Source: Magnetovibrio sp.
GTDB lineage: Bacteria > Pseudomonadota > Alphaproteobacteria > Rhodospirillales > Magnetovibrionaceae
NCBI RefSeq assembly: GCF_036568125.1
Contig: NZ_DATCTF010000016.1
Span: 1-64,000, forward strand
DNA length: 64,000 bases
Direction of reading: 5' to 3'
Positions 17,330 through 26,546 of the stretch are shown here, piece by piece. Position numbers and translations under genes: made by a program. A model generated the notes under the pieces. It searched no databases. It was not told the DNA's origin and saw only the letters and a list, made by a program, of their open reading frames with translations. Each line of letters begins with the position of its first letter. Position 1 is the stretch's first letter.

Positions 17330-20245
17330 ATGAATGAAATTAAAAAGCCGTCCACCGTCGTGGACGACCCCAATGCCGCCGACGACAACGTCGATCTATC
17401 GCCGAGCCTGGGCGATGAAGTGAAGTACACCACGTGCTATATGTGCGCGTGCCGCTGCGGCATCAAAGTTTATTTGGATGAGGGCAAGGTCCGCTATATC
17501 CAAGGCAACCGCAATCACCCCGTCAACGGTGGCGTGCTGTGCGGCAAGGGCTCCAGCGGCATCATGCAGCACTATTCCCCTGCCCGGCTGTCCAAGCCGT
17601 TGAAGCGCGTCGGCGAACGCGGGTCCAACCAATTCGTCGAAATCGAATGGGACGAAGCCCTGCAAATCGCTTCCGAGCGTCTCGGCAACATTCGTTCGAC
17701 CGACCCCAAAAAGCTGGCATTTTTCACCGGCCGCGATCAATCCCAGGCTCTCACCGGGTGGTGGGCGAGCCAGTTCGGCACGCCGAACTACGCCGCGCAC
17801 GGCGGGTTCTGTTCGGTGAACATGGCTGCGGGTGGCCTATACACCATCGGCGGCGCGTTCTGGGAATTCGCCGAACCCGATTGGCACCATTCCAAATACT
17901 TCATGATGTTCGGCGTCGCCGAAGATCACGATTCCAACCCGATCAAAAAGGGTTTGGGTCTGCTGAAAAAGCGTGGCGCGAAATTCGTCGCCGTGAACCC
18001 GGTGCGCACCGGTTACGGTGCGATCGCCGATGAATGGGTCGGCATCCGCCCCGGTACAGACGGCCTGTTCGTCATGTCGCTGGTGCACGAATTGCTGAAA
18101 TCGGGCAACGTCGACGTCGAATACCTGATCCGTTACACCAACTCGCCTTGGCTGGTCATCCAAGACCCCGGCGCCGCCGACCATGGCCTGTTCGCCCGCG
18201 ACGCAGACGGCAATCCGCTGTGCTGGGACCAAGACGCCGGCGCGTTGGCCAACGCCAAATCCGGCAAGGTCGAACGACCTGCGTTGAAAGGCGAGTTCAC
18301 CCTGGCCGATGGCCGCAAGGCGGTGCCGAGCTTCGAGATCTTGGCCAGGCGCTATCTCGACTCTCAGTACGCCCCCGAACAAGTCGCCCACGTCTGCGGT
18401 CTGAAAGTCGCCGATATCAAGCGCATCGCCGCCGAACTGGCCCACGTCGCGTTCAAGGAAACCATCGAGATCGACCAGGAGTGGACCGATTGGACCGGGC
18501 GTAAGCACGACAAGATGATCGGTCGCCCGGTGTCGTTCCACGCCATGCGCGGCATCTCGGCGCACTCCAACGGCTTTCACACTTGTCGCATGCTGCACGT
18601 GTTGCAAGTGTTGCTGGGCTCGGTCGAAGTGCCGGGCGGTTTCCGCGTCAAGGCGCCGTATCCCAAGCATATTCCGCCGGGCATCAAACCGACCGGCAAA
18701 CCGGGACAAGTCAACCCCAACACCCCGCTGCCAGGCGCGCCGCTGGGCTTCCCCACCGGCCCCGAAGACCTGTTGGTCGAAGACGACGGCACCCCGCGCC
18801 GCATCGACAAGGCGTACAGCTGGGAACACCCGATTTCCAGCCACGGCATGATGCACATGGTGATCCACAACGCGTGGAAGGGTGACCCGTACAAGATAGA
18901 CACCTTAATGATGTTCATGGCCAATATGAGCTGGAACTCGTCGATGAACACCGCCGGCACCATTGAAATGCTGACGGACAAGGATGAAGACGGCAATTAC
19001 AAGATCCCCAACATCATCTACTCGGACGCCTATTTCTCCGAAATGGTGCCGTATGCAGATCTGGTCTTGCCCGACACCACCTACCTGGAACGCCACGACT
19101 GCATTTCGCTGTTGGACCGTCCCATTTCCAACGCCGACGCGTGCGCCGACGCCATCCGTTACCCGGTGGTCGAACCGGACCGTGACGTGCGCGGCTTCCA
19201 AAGCGTGCTGATCGACCTGGGCCACCGCTTGGGCCTGCCGGGCCTGACCAATGATGACGGCACGGCGAAGTATCCGGGCGGTCTGGCCGATTACATGGTC
19301 AACCACGAACGCGCGCCGGGTGTCGGCATGCTCGGCGGTTGGCGTGGCGAAAAGGGCGACAAGCCGCTCAAGGGCGAAGTCAACCCCAACCAGCTCAACA
19401 AATACATCGAGAACCAGAGCTTCTGGCAGCATGAATTCGCGCCCGATCAGCGCTATTTCAAGATGGCCAACAAGAACTACCTGGACTGGTCCGCCGACAT
19501 GGGCCTGTTGCCCAACGGCGATCCAATCATCTTCCAACTCTATTCGGAAGTGTTCCAGAAGTTCCGCCTGGCTGCCGAAGGCCACGGTGACAACGTGCCG
19601 CCGAAAGCCGACGCGGAACGCATCTTGAAGTACTTCGATCCGCTGCCGATCTGGTATCAGCCGTTCGAAGAATCCATGGTCGACACCAAGGAATTCAATC
19701 TGCATGCGCTGACCCAACGCCCGATGCATATGTATCACTCGTGGGGTTCGCAAAACACCTGGCTGCGCCAGATCACCGGCAAGAACCGTCTGTTCATCCA
19801 TCAAGACGTTGCCGAAAAAATCGGTGCGACCGACGACGATTGGGTGTGGGTATCGAGCCATCACGCGCGCATCCGCTGTCAGATCAAGATCGTCGACGGC
19901 GTCAACCCCAACACGGTGTGGACCTGGAACGCCATCGGCAAGCGCCGCGGTGCGTGGAACCTGGACAAGGACGCTTCCGAAGCGAAAGAAGGCTTCTTGC
20001 TCAACCACTTGATTTCGGAACTGTTGCCGCAACAAGACGATGGCTATCGCTATTCGAACTCCGACCCGATCACCGGTCAGGCCGCATGGTTCGACTTGCG
20101 CGTGAAGATCGAGAAAGCCGAGCCGAGCCAATACGGCGAAAGCTATCCGCAATTCCCGGTCATCGAAAAGTTCGCGCAGCTCCCCGACACCCCGAAGATT
20201 TCGCGCTATGGCGAGGCCTTCCGCAAAAAGCGGGAGGGCAAATAA
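17330..20245 (+). CDS. soeA: SoeA-like molybdopterin oxidoreductase catalytic subunit
   Basis: A 971-residue protein of the DMSO reductase family with a bis-MGD cofactor. The N-terminal [4Fe-4S] site is complete: Cys36, Cys39, Cys43 and Cys71 (CX2CX3CX27C). No Tat signal precedes it, so the enzyme faces the cytoplasm. This, the length, and the DmsC-type membrane partner fit SoeABC, the cytoplasmic sulfite:quinone oxidoreductase of sulfur-oxidising bacteria, better than the periplasmic Psr/Phs/Ttr enzymes, which carry Tat signals. Typical family segments are MHMYHSWGSQNTWLRQI and WTWNAIGKRRGAW. The ATG follows CGGAG. It is followed after 1 nt by soeB. Substrate assignment is by context and family resemblance; polysulfide or another oxyanion remains possible. 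Confidence 0.8.
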   Translation: MNEIKKPSTVVDDPNAADDNVDLSPSLGDEVKYTTCYMCACRCGIKVYLDEGKVRYIQGNRNHPVNGGVLCGKGSSGIMQHYSPARLSKPLKRVGERGSNQFVEIEWDEALQIASERLGNIRSTDPKKLAFFTGRDQSQALTGWWASQFGTPNYAAHGGFCSVNMAAGGLYTIGGAFWEFAEPDWHHSKYFMMFGVAEDHDSNPIKKGLGLLKKRGAKFVAVNPVRTGYGAIADEWVGIRPGTDGLFVMSLVHELLKSGNVDVEYLIRYTNSPWLVIQDPGAADHGLFARDADGNPLCWDQDAGALANAKSGKVERPALKGEFTLADGRKAVPSFEILARRYLDSQYAPEQVAHVCGLKVADIKRIAAELAHVAFKETIEIDQEWTDWTGRKHDKMIGRPVSFHAMRGISAHSNGFHTCRMLHVLQVLLGSVEVPGGFRVKAPYPKHIPPGIKPTGKPGQVNPNTPLPGAPLGFPTGPEDLLVEDDGTPRRIDKAYSWEHPISSHGMMHMVIHNAWKGDPYKIDTLMMFMANMSWNSSMNTAGTIEMLTDKDEDGNYKIPNIIYSDAYFSEMVPYADLVLPDTTYLERHDCISLLDRPISNADACADAIRYPVVEPDRDVRGFQSVLIDLGHRLGLPGLTNDDGTAKYPGGLADYMVNHERAPGVGMLGGWRGEKGDKPLKGEVNPNQLNKYIENQSFWQHEFAPDQRYFKMANKNYLDWSADMGLLPNGDPIIFQLYSEVFQKFRLAAEGHGDNVPPKADAERILKYFDPLPIWYQPFEESMVDTKEFNLHALTQRPMHMYHSWGSQNTWLRQITGKNRLFIHQDVAEKIGATDDDWVWVSSHHARIRCQIKIVDGVNPNTVWTWNAIGKRRGAWNLDKDASEAKEGFLLNHLISELLPQQDDGYRYSNSDPITGQAAWFDLRVKIEKAEPSQYGESYPQFPVIEKFAQLPDTPKISRYGEAFRKKREGK

Positions 20246-20246
20246 C

Positions 20247-20984
20247 ATGACGTCACTACCCAGTCACACGAAGAAAAAGCTCGGTCTGGTCATCGACTTG
20301 GACACCTGCGTCGGCTGTCACGCCTGCGCCACCAACTGTAAGGAATGGAACACCGGCGGGCATTCCGCACCGCTGCCCGATTACAACCCTTACGGCGCGG
20401 AGCCGGACGGCGTGTGGTTCAACCGCGTGCATTCGTTCGAAGTCAAACGCGGCGATCGCCCGAACCTGACCATCAACTTCCCGCGTTCGTGCCTGCATTG
20501 CGACAACGCCGCATGCGTCACGGTGTGCCCGACGGGCGCGTCGTACAAGAGGTCCGAAGACGGCATCGTGCTGGTCAACACCGACAAGTGCATCGGCTGC
20601 AAGCTGTGCAGCTGGGCATGCCCTTACGGTGCGCGTGAATTCGACACTGACGAAGGGGTGATGAAGAAGTGCACCTTGTGCATCGACCGCATCTACAACG
20701 AAAACCTGGAACCCGAAGACCGCCAGCCCGCATGCGTGCTGACTTGCCCCACCGGGGCGCGCCACTTCGGCGACCTCAACGATCCGGAATCCGATGTTTC
20801 CCAGTTGACCGCAGCCCGTCACGGCCGCGACTTGATGCCGGAACTCGGTTATAAACCCACCAACAAGTACTTGCCGCCGCGCGCACGTAAAGTCGACAGC
20901 TTTGATGTCGGCGCGCCCGAGGAGCTGGAGCCCATCGTGGCCGACGGCTTCCTCGGCTGGCTCGACAAAGTGCTTTCGAAGTAA
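20247..20984 (+). CDS. soeB: SoeB-like iron-sulfur electron-transfer subunit
   Basis: A 245-residue ferredoxin-like protein of the DmsB/PsrB type, expected to carry four [4Fe-4S] clusters from the molybdenum subunit to the membrane subunit. Cysteine groups visible in order are DTCVGCHACATNCKEW, CLHCDNAACVTVCPTGA, DKCIGCKLCSWACPYG and the late KKCTLCIDR with ACVLTCPTGARHFG. The start at 20247 is preceded by GGGAGGG. It has no signal sequence, as expected for a cytoplasmic subunit. It lies between the catalytic and membrane genes. Confidence 0.85.
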   Translation: MTSLPSHTKKKLGLVIDLDTCVGCHACATNCKEWNTGGHSAPLPDYNPYGAEPDGVWFNRVHSFEVKRGDRPNLTINFPRSCLHCDNAACVTVCPTGASYKRSEDGIVLVNTDKCIGCKLCSWACPYGAREFDTDEGVMKKCTLCIDRIYNENLEPEDRQPACVLTCPTGARHFGDLNDPESDVSQLTAARHGRDLMPELGYKPTNKYLPPRARKVDSFDVGAPEELEPIVADGFLGWLDKVLSK

Positions 20985-20999
20985 GGGGGGACGACAGAT

Positions 21000-21947
21000 A
21001 TGCATCCCGCTTTTTCCGTTATCTTTTTCACCACCTGTTCCGGCGCGGGCTACGGCCTGCTCGCCATGATGGGCATTCTCGGCGCTTCTGGCATGTTGCC
21101 TTCGGACCGCTGGATGGGCCTCGCCGGGCTGTTCTTCGCGCTCGCACTGGTCACCGTCGGTTTGTTGTCGTCGACCTTCCACCTCGGCCGTCCCGAACGC
21201 GCCTGGCGCGCCATGACCCAATGGCGGTCTTCTTGGCTGGCGCGCGAAGGTGTGATGGCGGTGCTGACCTACATCCCCGCCGGGCTGCTCGGCATTGGCT
21301 GGGTGTGGTTCGAAGACACCACCGGCCCGTGGGCCGTAGCCGGTGTCGTGTCCGCCATCTTGGCGTGGCTGACGGTGATCTGCACGGCAATGATCTACAA
21401 GTCGCTTCGCACCATTCACCAATGGCACAACGATTGGACGGTGCCGTCCTATCTGTTGCTGTCGGTAATGAGCGGCGCGGTGCTGATGAGCGTGCTGATC
21501 CACCTGTTCGGCGTGGACAACCTCTACATCCAAGGCCTGACCGTGGTCACGCTGGCGTTGGGCTGGGGTCTGAAGACCATGTATTGGAGCTTCAACAAGC
21601 GCTCCAAGGGTCTGCCGACGGTTAATTCCGCCATCGGCATCGACGCTGCCGGTGACGTTAGCGTATTGGAACTGCCGCATACCTCAGCCAACTACCTGAT
21701 GAAGGAAATGGGCTACAAGGTTGCGCAAAAGCATGCCGACAAGCTGCGAGTCATCTCCCATCTGACGGGCTTCGCCCTGCCGCTGTTGTTTTCCGCGTTG
21801 GCGATGTTTGCAAGCGGATACGTCGCTCTGGCGTGCGTGGTGTTGGCGTGGGGCCTGTGTTCGCTGGGCATCATCGTCGAACGCTGGCTGTTCTTCGCTG
21901 AAGCCAAGCACACGGTGAACCTCTACTACGGCGCCACCAGCGTCTAA
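21000..21947 (+). CDS. soeC: SoeC-like membrane anchor (DmsC/NrfD-type quinone-binding subunit)
   Basis: A 315-residue integral membrane protein with about eight hydrophobic segments, of the DmsC type. It anchors the SoeAB dimer to the inner membrane and exchanges electrons with quinone. Recognisable stretches are FFTTCSGAGYGLLAMMG, STFHLGRPERAWRAM and QWRSSWLAREG, all usual in this family. The gap to soeB is 15 nt with a GGGGG ribosome binding site. A strong bidirectional terminator follows. Confidence 0.85.
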   Translation: MHPAFSVIFFTTCSGAGYGLLAMMGILGASGMLPSDRWMGLAGLFFALALVTVGLLSSTFHLGRPERAWRAMTQWRSSWLAREGVMAVLTYIPAGLLGIGWVWFEDTTGPWAVAGVVSAILAWLTVICTAMIYKSLRTIHQWHNDWTVPSYLLLSVMSGAVLMSVLIHLFGVDNLYIQGLTVVTLALGWGLKTMYWSFNKRSKGLPTVNSAIGIDAAGDVSVLELPHTSANYLMKEMGYKVAQKHADKLRVISHLTGFALPLLFSALAMFASGYVALACVVLAWGLCSLGIIVERWLFFAEAKHTVNLYYGATSV

Positions 21948-21966
21948 GTGCGATACCGTCATCATT

Positions 21967-22004
21967 GAAAAGGCCGCCCTTCGGTTGCGAAGGGCGGCCT
22001 TTTC
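21967..22004. terminator. Bidirectional rho-independent terminator
   Basis: A perfect 17-bp stem from GAAAAGGCCGCCCTTCG to its complement around the loop GTTG. Flanking A and T runs give a U tract in both directions, so it can end the soe transcript and the convergent TAXI gene transcript. Confidence 0.92.
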
Positions 22005-22021
22005 GTGTTCCGTTCAGCGGA

Positions 22022-23011
22022 TCATTTCAGCAATCCCACCTCTCGGTAATAGCGTTCCGCCCCTGGATGCAAAGGCGCCGACAGGCCGTGGTTGATCATC
22101 TTGGCTGGTTCCAAACGCCCGAACGCGGGATGCAGCATGCGAAAATCGTCGATGTTTTCAAACACCGCTTTGACCAATTCATAAACCACGCTTTCGGGGG
22201 TGTTGGCCGTCGTCACCAGCGTTGCGCCGACGCCGAATGTCCGCGCGTCGCGTTCTGATCCCAAATACATGCCGCCGGGGATTGTCGAGAGACGAAAGAA
22301 CGGCTTATCGGCGATCAGTTTCTCGATATCGGGCCCCGTCACCTCGACCAAGCGGGTGGCGCATGTGATCGAGGCTTCCTTGATCGAGGCGTTGGGATGG
22401 CCGACGATGAACACCATTGCATCGATCTTGTCGTTGCACAGCGCGCGCGATTGTTCCGCAGACGTCAGCTCCATGGTCTCGGAAAAATCAGAGGCGGACC
22501 AGCCCTTTACATTCATCAGCATTTCCAAGGTGGCGCGTTGGCCCGAACCGGGATTGCCGATATTGACGCGTTTGCCCTTGAGGTCGTCGAAGACCTTGAT
22601 GTCAGCATCGGCGCGCGCCAGCACGGTGAACGATTCCGTGTACAAGTTAAACACCGACCTCAAATCGGGATACGGGCCCATGATTTCGAACGGGGCCTGG
22701 CCGTGAACGGCGGCGTATTGAACGTCGGACTGCACCACACCGAAATCCAGATCGCCGGTGCGCATGGCATCGACGTTGAACGAAGACCCCTTGGTGCTTT
22801 CGACCGAACAGCGAATACCGTGGCTGCGCCGTCCCTTATTGACCAAGCGGCAAACCGCGCCGCCTGCGGGATAATAGACCCCCGTCACGCCGCCGGTGCC
22901 GATGGTGACATAGCGCACCGCGGTTTGCGCATCGGCGGTGCCGCCGAAGGGCAATGCAAGCACCACCATCGCCAATGCGCCGCCCACGATAGTCGTCAAA
23001 AGCTGCTTCAT
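22022..23011 (-). CDS. TAXI-family TRAP transporter solute-binding protein
   Basis: A 329-residue periplasmic binding protein with a signal peptide ending near GTADAQ. The start of the mature chain, RYVTIGTGGVTGVYYPAGG, and the later GVVQSDVQYAA and GKRVNIGNPGSGQRATLE are diagnostic of the TAXI family, which serves TRAP transporters with a fused permease. No such permease is next to it, so it is an orphan here; it may work with a permease coded elsewhere. The preceding region has a GGGGG-type ribosome binding site. It lies downstream of the RpiR gene on the same strand. Confidence 0.87.
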   Translation of the reverse strand: MKQLLTTIVGGALAMVVLALPFGGTADAQTAVRYVTIGTGGVTGVYYPAGGAVCRLVNKGRRSHGIRCSVESTKGSSFNVDAMRTGDLDFGVVQSDVQYAAVHGQAPFEIMGPYPDLRSVFNLYTESFTVLARADADIKVFDDLKGKRVNIGNPGSGQRATLEMLMNVKGWSASDFSETMELTSAEQSRALCNDKIDAMVFIVGHPNASIKEASITCATRLVEVTGPDIEKLIADKPFFRLSTIPGGMYLGSERDARTFGVGATLVTTANTPESVVYELVKAVFENIDDFRMLHPAFGRLEPAKMINHGLSAPLHPGAERYYREVGLLK

Positions 23012-23123
23012 AGCGTTCCCCCTTTTGCGCCTCGCGACGAGGAAAAATGTGATGTATCCAAGACTAAAGGAGTCCGCCGTCCCGATCCAGAAAAACAGCG
23101 CTACGCCGGGCTGAGCGCACGGA

Positions 23124-24035
23124 TCAGCGACGTATCCGGGTCGATTTTTCCAGCCAATAGGCGTCGAAACCGTTGAGTTGCTCTTCACTTTCTTCCAGGG
23201 CTGAAATGGCTTCGCTGCCGCCGCGTGCGATCATCAGCATCACCAGCGCCTCGATCACGGCCATGGCTGGAACGATCGAATGAAACAGCGATGGGCTTTC
23301 CTTACCGACCACCAACGTCACGGTATCCTTGCCCCGTGTAATGGGCGACACCGTGCTGTCGGTGACCGCAACAACCCGCGCACCGTGATCCAAGGCGTAA
23401 TCGACCGCCCGAACGGTGTTGCGGGTGTACGGCGAAAAACTCGTCGCCAAAACCACGTCGCCCGTACGCACGCCGCGCAATTGATCGGCAAATGTGCCGC
23501 CATGTCCACCGACGAGATGGACGTTGTCGGTGAACATCCGACAGGCATAGTGAAAATAAAAAGCCACCGGATACATGGACCGCACGCCGACCGCGAAAAT
23601 GTTACGCGCGCCGCACAACACGTCTGCAGCCTTGGCGATTTCATCGGGGTTTTGCGATTGCGACAAGACCTTAAAGGCCTGGCATTCCATTTGAAACATT
23701 TCCGCGACCAAGGAACTTGTGTTGCCGTTGCCCCCGCGCGCCTGCAAATCGCGCGCACCGCCGACATAGCTGATTTTCGGCTTGGAACGCAGCCGTTCTT
23801 GAAACGGTTCTTGGAATTGCGCGTGACCGTCGAAGCCCATCTCACGCGCCAATCGCACCATCGTCGAGGGATGCACATCGGCATGCGCCGCCAACTGGCG
23901 CATGGAATATAATGCAACATCATCTGGGTGATCGATCACATACCGGGCCGCTTGTTTGAGCTGTGGACTCAAGCGCGAAAAGGCCCCTTCTATGCGGGCG
24001 ATGGTTTCTTCGAAGGTCATACGGCTTCGTTTCAC
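23124..24035 (-). CDS. MurR/RpiR-family transcriptional regulator
   Basis: A 303-residue regulator. Residues 1-85 form the RpiR helix-turn-helix domain (SMRQLAAHADVHPSTMVRLAREMGFDG in outline). A SIS sugar-isomerase-like domain follows (about 130-270), with GVRSMYPVAFYFHYACRM, the loop TSFSPYTRNTV and VVAVTDSTVSP, which in the family binds a phosphorylated sugar or related ligand. It lies between the FAH-family hydrolase and the TAXI protein, so it probably controls uptake and breakdown of a sugar acid. The inverted repeat TTGAAAATTTCAA upstream of dctP (29259-29271) has the GAAA/TTTC form of several RpiR operators; this link is a guess. Confidence 0.87.
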   Translation of the reverse strand: MKRSRMTFEETIARIEGAFSRLSPQLKQAARYVIDHPDDVALYSMRQLAAHADVHPSTMVRLAREMGFDGHAQFQEPFQERLRSKPKISYVGGARDLQARGGNGNTSSLVAEMFQMECQAFKVLSQSQNPDEIAKAADVLCGARNIFAVGVRSMYPVAFYFHYACRMFTDNVHLVGGHGGTFADQLRGVRTGDVVLATSFSPYTRNTVRAVDYALDHGARVVAVTDSTVSPITRGKDTVTLVVGKESPSLFHSIVPAMAVIEALVMLMIARGGSEAISALEESEEQLNGFDAYWLEKSTRIRR

Positions 24036-24218
24036 TTTGATTTTGTTGACTTAACCACGCTCATGATGATGAAAGCTTGGCCTGGGGTGCGACAGCGCTT
24101 CACGTTGAAAAGCAACCGATCATAATCTTGCCCGCACCCAAATTGCAACAAATGAAACACTAACAACTCACCTGACACAGTTGTGCCGTACCAAAACGGG
24201 GCCAGAATGGCTTGCCCT

Positions 24219-25406
24219 TCAGCCGATCAGGTGGCGATTGGCCAGATTGTTCATCAAGTCTGCAAAGCCGAAATTCCAGGGGCGCACCTTGTTGGAATGA
24301 TTGACCTTGTTGATCAAAGTTCCCAACCCTGGTGCCTTGATGGTGACGATATCGCCGATTTTGTGGGTGAAGCCCTTGCCAGACTCATCGCGATCTTGGT
24401 CGGGATAGAACATCGTGCCGGTGAACAATGCCAATCCATCGGGGTATTGATGATTCTCGTTGAAGGTCTGGCCCACCAGCTCGTCAAGGGTACGGGTCAT
24501 TTCCTCCATCGGATAGGTTTCGCTGAGCAGATAGCCGTCATCGCCCTGAATGGTCATGGCGACGTTTTGCGTGCGCACATCATCCAGGGTGAAGGTGTCA
24601 TCGAACAGGCGGATGAACGGTCCCACTGCGCACGAAGCGTTGTTGTCCTTGGCACGGCCCAGGAACAGAGCGCTCAGCCCTTCAAGATCATGCAGATTGA
24701 CGTCGTTGCCAAGCGTCGCGCCGACGGGCTGACCTTGATTGTTGGTGATCAGCACCACTTCGGGTTCGGAATGGCTCCATCTCGACTCGGGATGAATGCC
24801 GACTTCCGCACCAATACCGACGGTGCTGAGCGGTTGGGCCTTGGTGAAGACTTCCACATACGGACCGATCCCGGCTTCGAGATACTGCGACCACATACCG
24901 CGCTCAATCAACGCGGCCTTGAGTTTGGCCGCCTCTTCACTGCCCGGTTCGACGGTGGCGATTTCTCCGCCGATCTCGCCTTCCAGAACCTTGTACAGTT
25001 CTTCAGCTTTGGCCGGATCCTTTTGCGCCTGCTCTTCGATGGCGCGGACCAACATGCTTTTGACGAACGTCATACCGCATGCCTTAACCGCGTGCAGATC
25101 GATGGGCGACAGGAAATAAGGTTTCAACGGATCGTGCGTTTCCGGTGTGGAATTGGCGAGCAATTCGTCCAGCGTACCGAGATACACACAATTGCGCGTG
25201 GCTTTGGTGGCGCGCTCGATCGGATTGTGGGAATTCAGAAGCTCAGCCATGGTCGGCACGGTACCGGAAATGTTGTGCACGCCATCTTCGCGGATCACCA
25301 CAACGCACGGCCCCGGATACGCGCCGGGAAACAGGGCTCGACCGACCAATGCGCCTGCGAAACCGTCCGCCGGCAAAATGTTTTGTGCTGTCATTTTCGG
25401 AAACAT
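24219..25406 (-). CDS. Fumarylacetoacetate hydrolase (FAH) family protein
   Basis: A 395-residue member of the FAH superfamily. The C-terminal half carries the family core, for example VLITNNQGQPVGATLGNDVN, FLGRAKDNNASCAVGPFIRL and GLALFTGTMFYP, with acidic residues for a divalent metal. Long members of this type next to GntR regulators, SDRs and TRAP transporters act as hydrolases or dehydratases on 2-keto-3-deoxy sugar acids. The exact substrate is not determinable. The ATG at 25406 follows AGGAGGA. Upstream in-frame ATGs would extend through that site and are rejected. It is downstream of the GntR gene on the same strand. Confidence 0.82.
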   Translation of the reverse strand: MFPKMTAQNILPADGFAGALVGRALFPGAYPGPCVVVIREDGVHNISGTVPTMAELLNSHNPIERATKATRNCVYLGTLDELLANSTPETHDPLKPYFLSPIDLHAVKACGMTFVKSMLVRAIEEQAQKDPAKAEELYKVLEGEIGGEIATVEPGSEEAAKLKAALIERGMWSQYLEAGIGPYVEVFTKAQPLSTVGIGAEVGIHPESRWSHSEPEVVLITNNQGQPVGATLGNDVNLHDLEGLSALFLGRAKDNNASCAVGPFIRLFDDTFTLDDVRTQNVAMTIQGDDGYLLSETYPMEEMTRTLDELVGQTFNENHQYPDGLALFTGTMFYPDQDRDESGKGFTHKIGDIVTIKAPGLGTLINKVNHSNKVRPWNFGFADLMNNLANRHLIG

Positions 25407-25655
25407 GTCGTCCTCCTGATCACCCCAGCCCCGGACGAACCAAGCGAGACTTTGCTCTTTTTGACTTTGGTTCCCGAGGTTGCGCCCATGCGCGCGCATC
25501 TACCTTAGCCTCTTGAATGTAGAGGACAAGTCGAAGTGGAGCAAACGAACCTTTATGATAGGAGTGCGGTATTGAACCAGCTCGTCTCTAAGACGAAAAA
25601 CAGCCAAGAGAAAAACGAGCCATCACACGAACACTCGTCTCTCTCTTGCTGATTT

Positions 25656-26423
25656 TTAAGCTTCGACGGACTCGTTTTCGCGCATTTCGCTCAACACGGC
25701 CGTGTTGTAGCTTTTGGCGTAACCCAACAAATTGACCATGGCGTCATGGGCCTGCTGAGGGTTGCGGTCCAAAATGGCATCGAGCACCGCTTTGTGAACC
25801 GGGAAGGAATCCAGCTTGATCGCAGGTGTCGCGAGACGGAAGCTCATCGTCAACGCGGCCTCGATCAAAGCGCCCAACGGCGCCAGCAATTCATTACCGC
25901 TGGCATGCAAAATGCCTTGATGAAAGCGCAGGTCGGGCTCGACCCCTGCATGGACATCCTCACCGGCGGCAACCATATCGAAATATGCCTGCTCAATGTA
26001 GGCGAGTTGTTCTGTGGTGGCGCGGGTCGCGGCCAAGGATGCCGCCAAGGGTTCCACAGCCATGCGAAATTCGACCAGATCCTGAATAAAGCGATCCGGG
26101 TCATGCGCGGTGGACCGCCACGCCAGGATGTCCGGGTCCAGCATGTTCCATTCGTGACGCGGACGCACGCGCGTTCCCGTCCGGGTGCGACTTGCAAGCA
26201 GTCCTTTTGCGGTGAGAACCTTTATGCCTTCGCGCAAAGCCGTGCGGCTCACATCGAACGAAGCGCCCAGCTCCGTTTCATTCGGCAGCACTTCACCTTC
26301 GTCGATATCACCGGTGACGATGCGCTTACCAAGCTCATGCACCACCTGTCCGTGTAAACTCCGGGTAGAGTATGTGCGCTGGCCGCTTTTCGCGCCCTTC
26401 GCTTCTTTCCAATCGTGATTCAC
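25656..26423 (-). CDS. FadR-subfamily GntR transcriptional regulator
   Basis: A 255-residue regulator. An N-terminal winged helix (about residues 22-92) contains the recognition region ELGASFDVSRTALREGIKVL; the C-terminal FCD domain (about 105-235) contains the metal/ligand residues typical of FadR-type sensors of organic acids (DLRFHQGILHASGNELL). The start codon is GTG at 26423; an ATG alternative is not present nearby. It probably represses its own gene, the FAH-family hydrolase and perhaps the TRAP/SDR genes. Two palindromes upstream at 26474-26489 and 26535-26546 are candidate binding sites. Confidence 0.87.
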   Translation of the reverse strand: MNHDWKEAKGAKSGQRTYSTRSLHGQVVHELGKRIVTGDIDEGEVLPNETELGASFDVSRTALREGIKVLTAKGLLASRTRTGTRVRPRHEWNMLDPDILAWRSTAHDPDRFIQDLVEFRMAVEPLAASLAATRATTEQLAYIEQAYFDMVAAGEDVHAGVEPDLRFHQGILHASGNELLAPLGALIEAALTMSFRLATPAIKLDSFPVHKAVLDAILDRNPQQAHDAMVNLLGYAKSYNTAVLSEMRENESVEA

Positions 26424-26473
26424 GTTGCAATCCCCTATACGAATTGTGCCACCGCCACCTCATCATTTCGTGA

Positions 26474-26489
26474 TGATCAAGTGATCACT
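26474..26489. promoter_or_regulatory. Candidate operator: tandem TGATCA
   Basis: Two TGATCA hexamers start 8 nt apart; the second lies in the perfect 10-bp palindrome AGTGATCACT (26480-26489). The site is about 50-65 nt upstream of the GTG of the FadR-type regulator and would suit autoregulation. A further TGATCA lies at 26578-26583. Confidence 0.4.
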
Positions 26490-26534
26490 ATGGCGTTTAT
26501 ATGATTTTTAGTTCTCTACCCTCGTTACAATGTA

Positions 26535-26546
26535 GTACATATGTAC
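26535..26546. promoter_or_regulatory. Candidate operator: 12-bp palindrome
   Basis: GTACATATGTAC is perfectly palindromic and lies in the control region between the divergent regulator and proS. The dyad form and size fit FadR-subfamily sites, but no second copy was found at the FAH or dctP genes. Confidence 0.4.
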
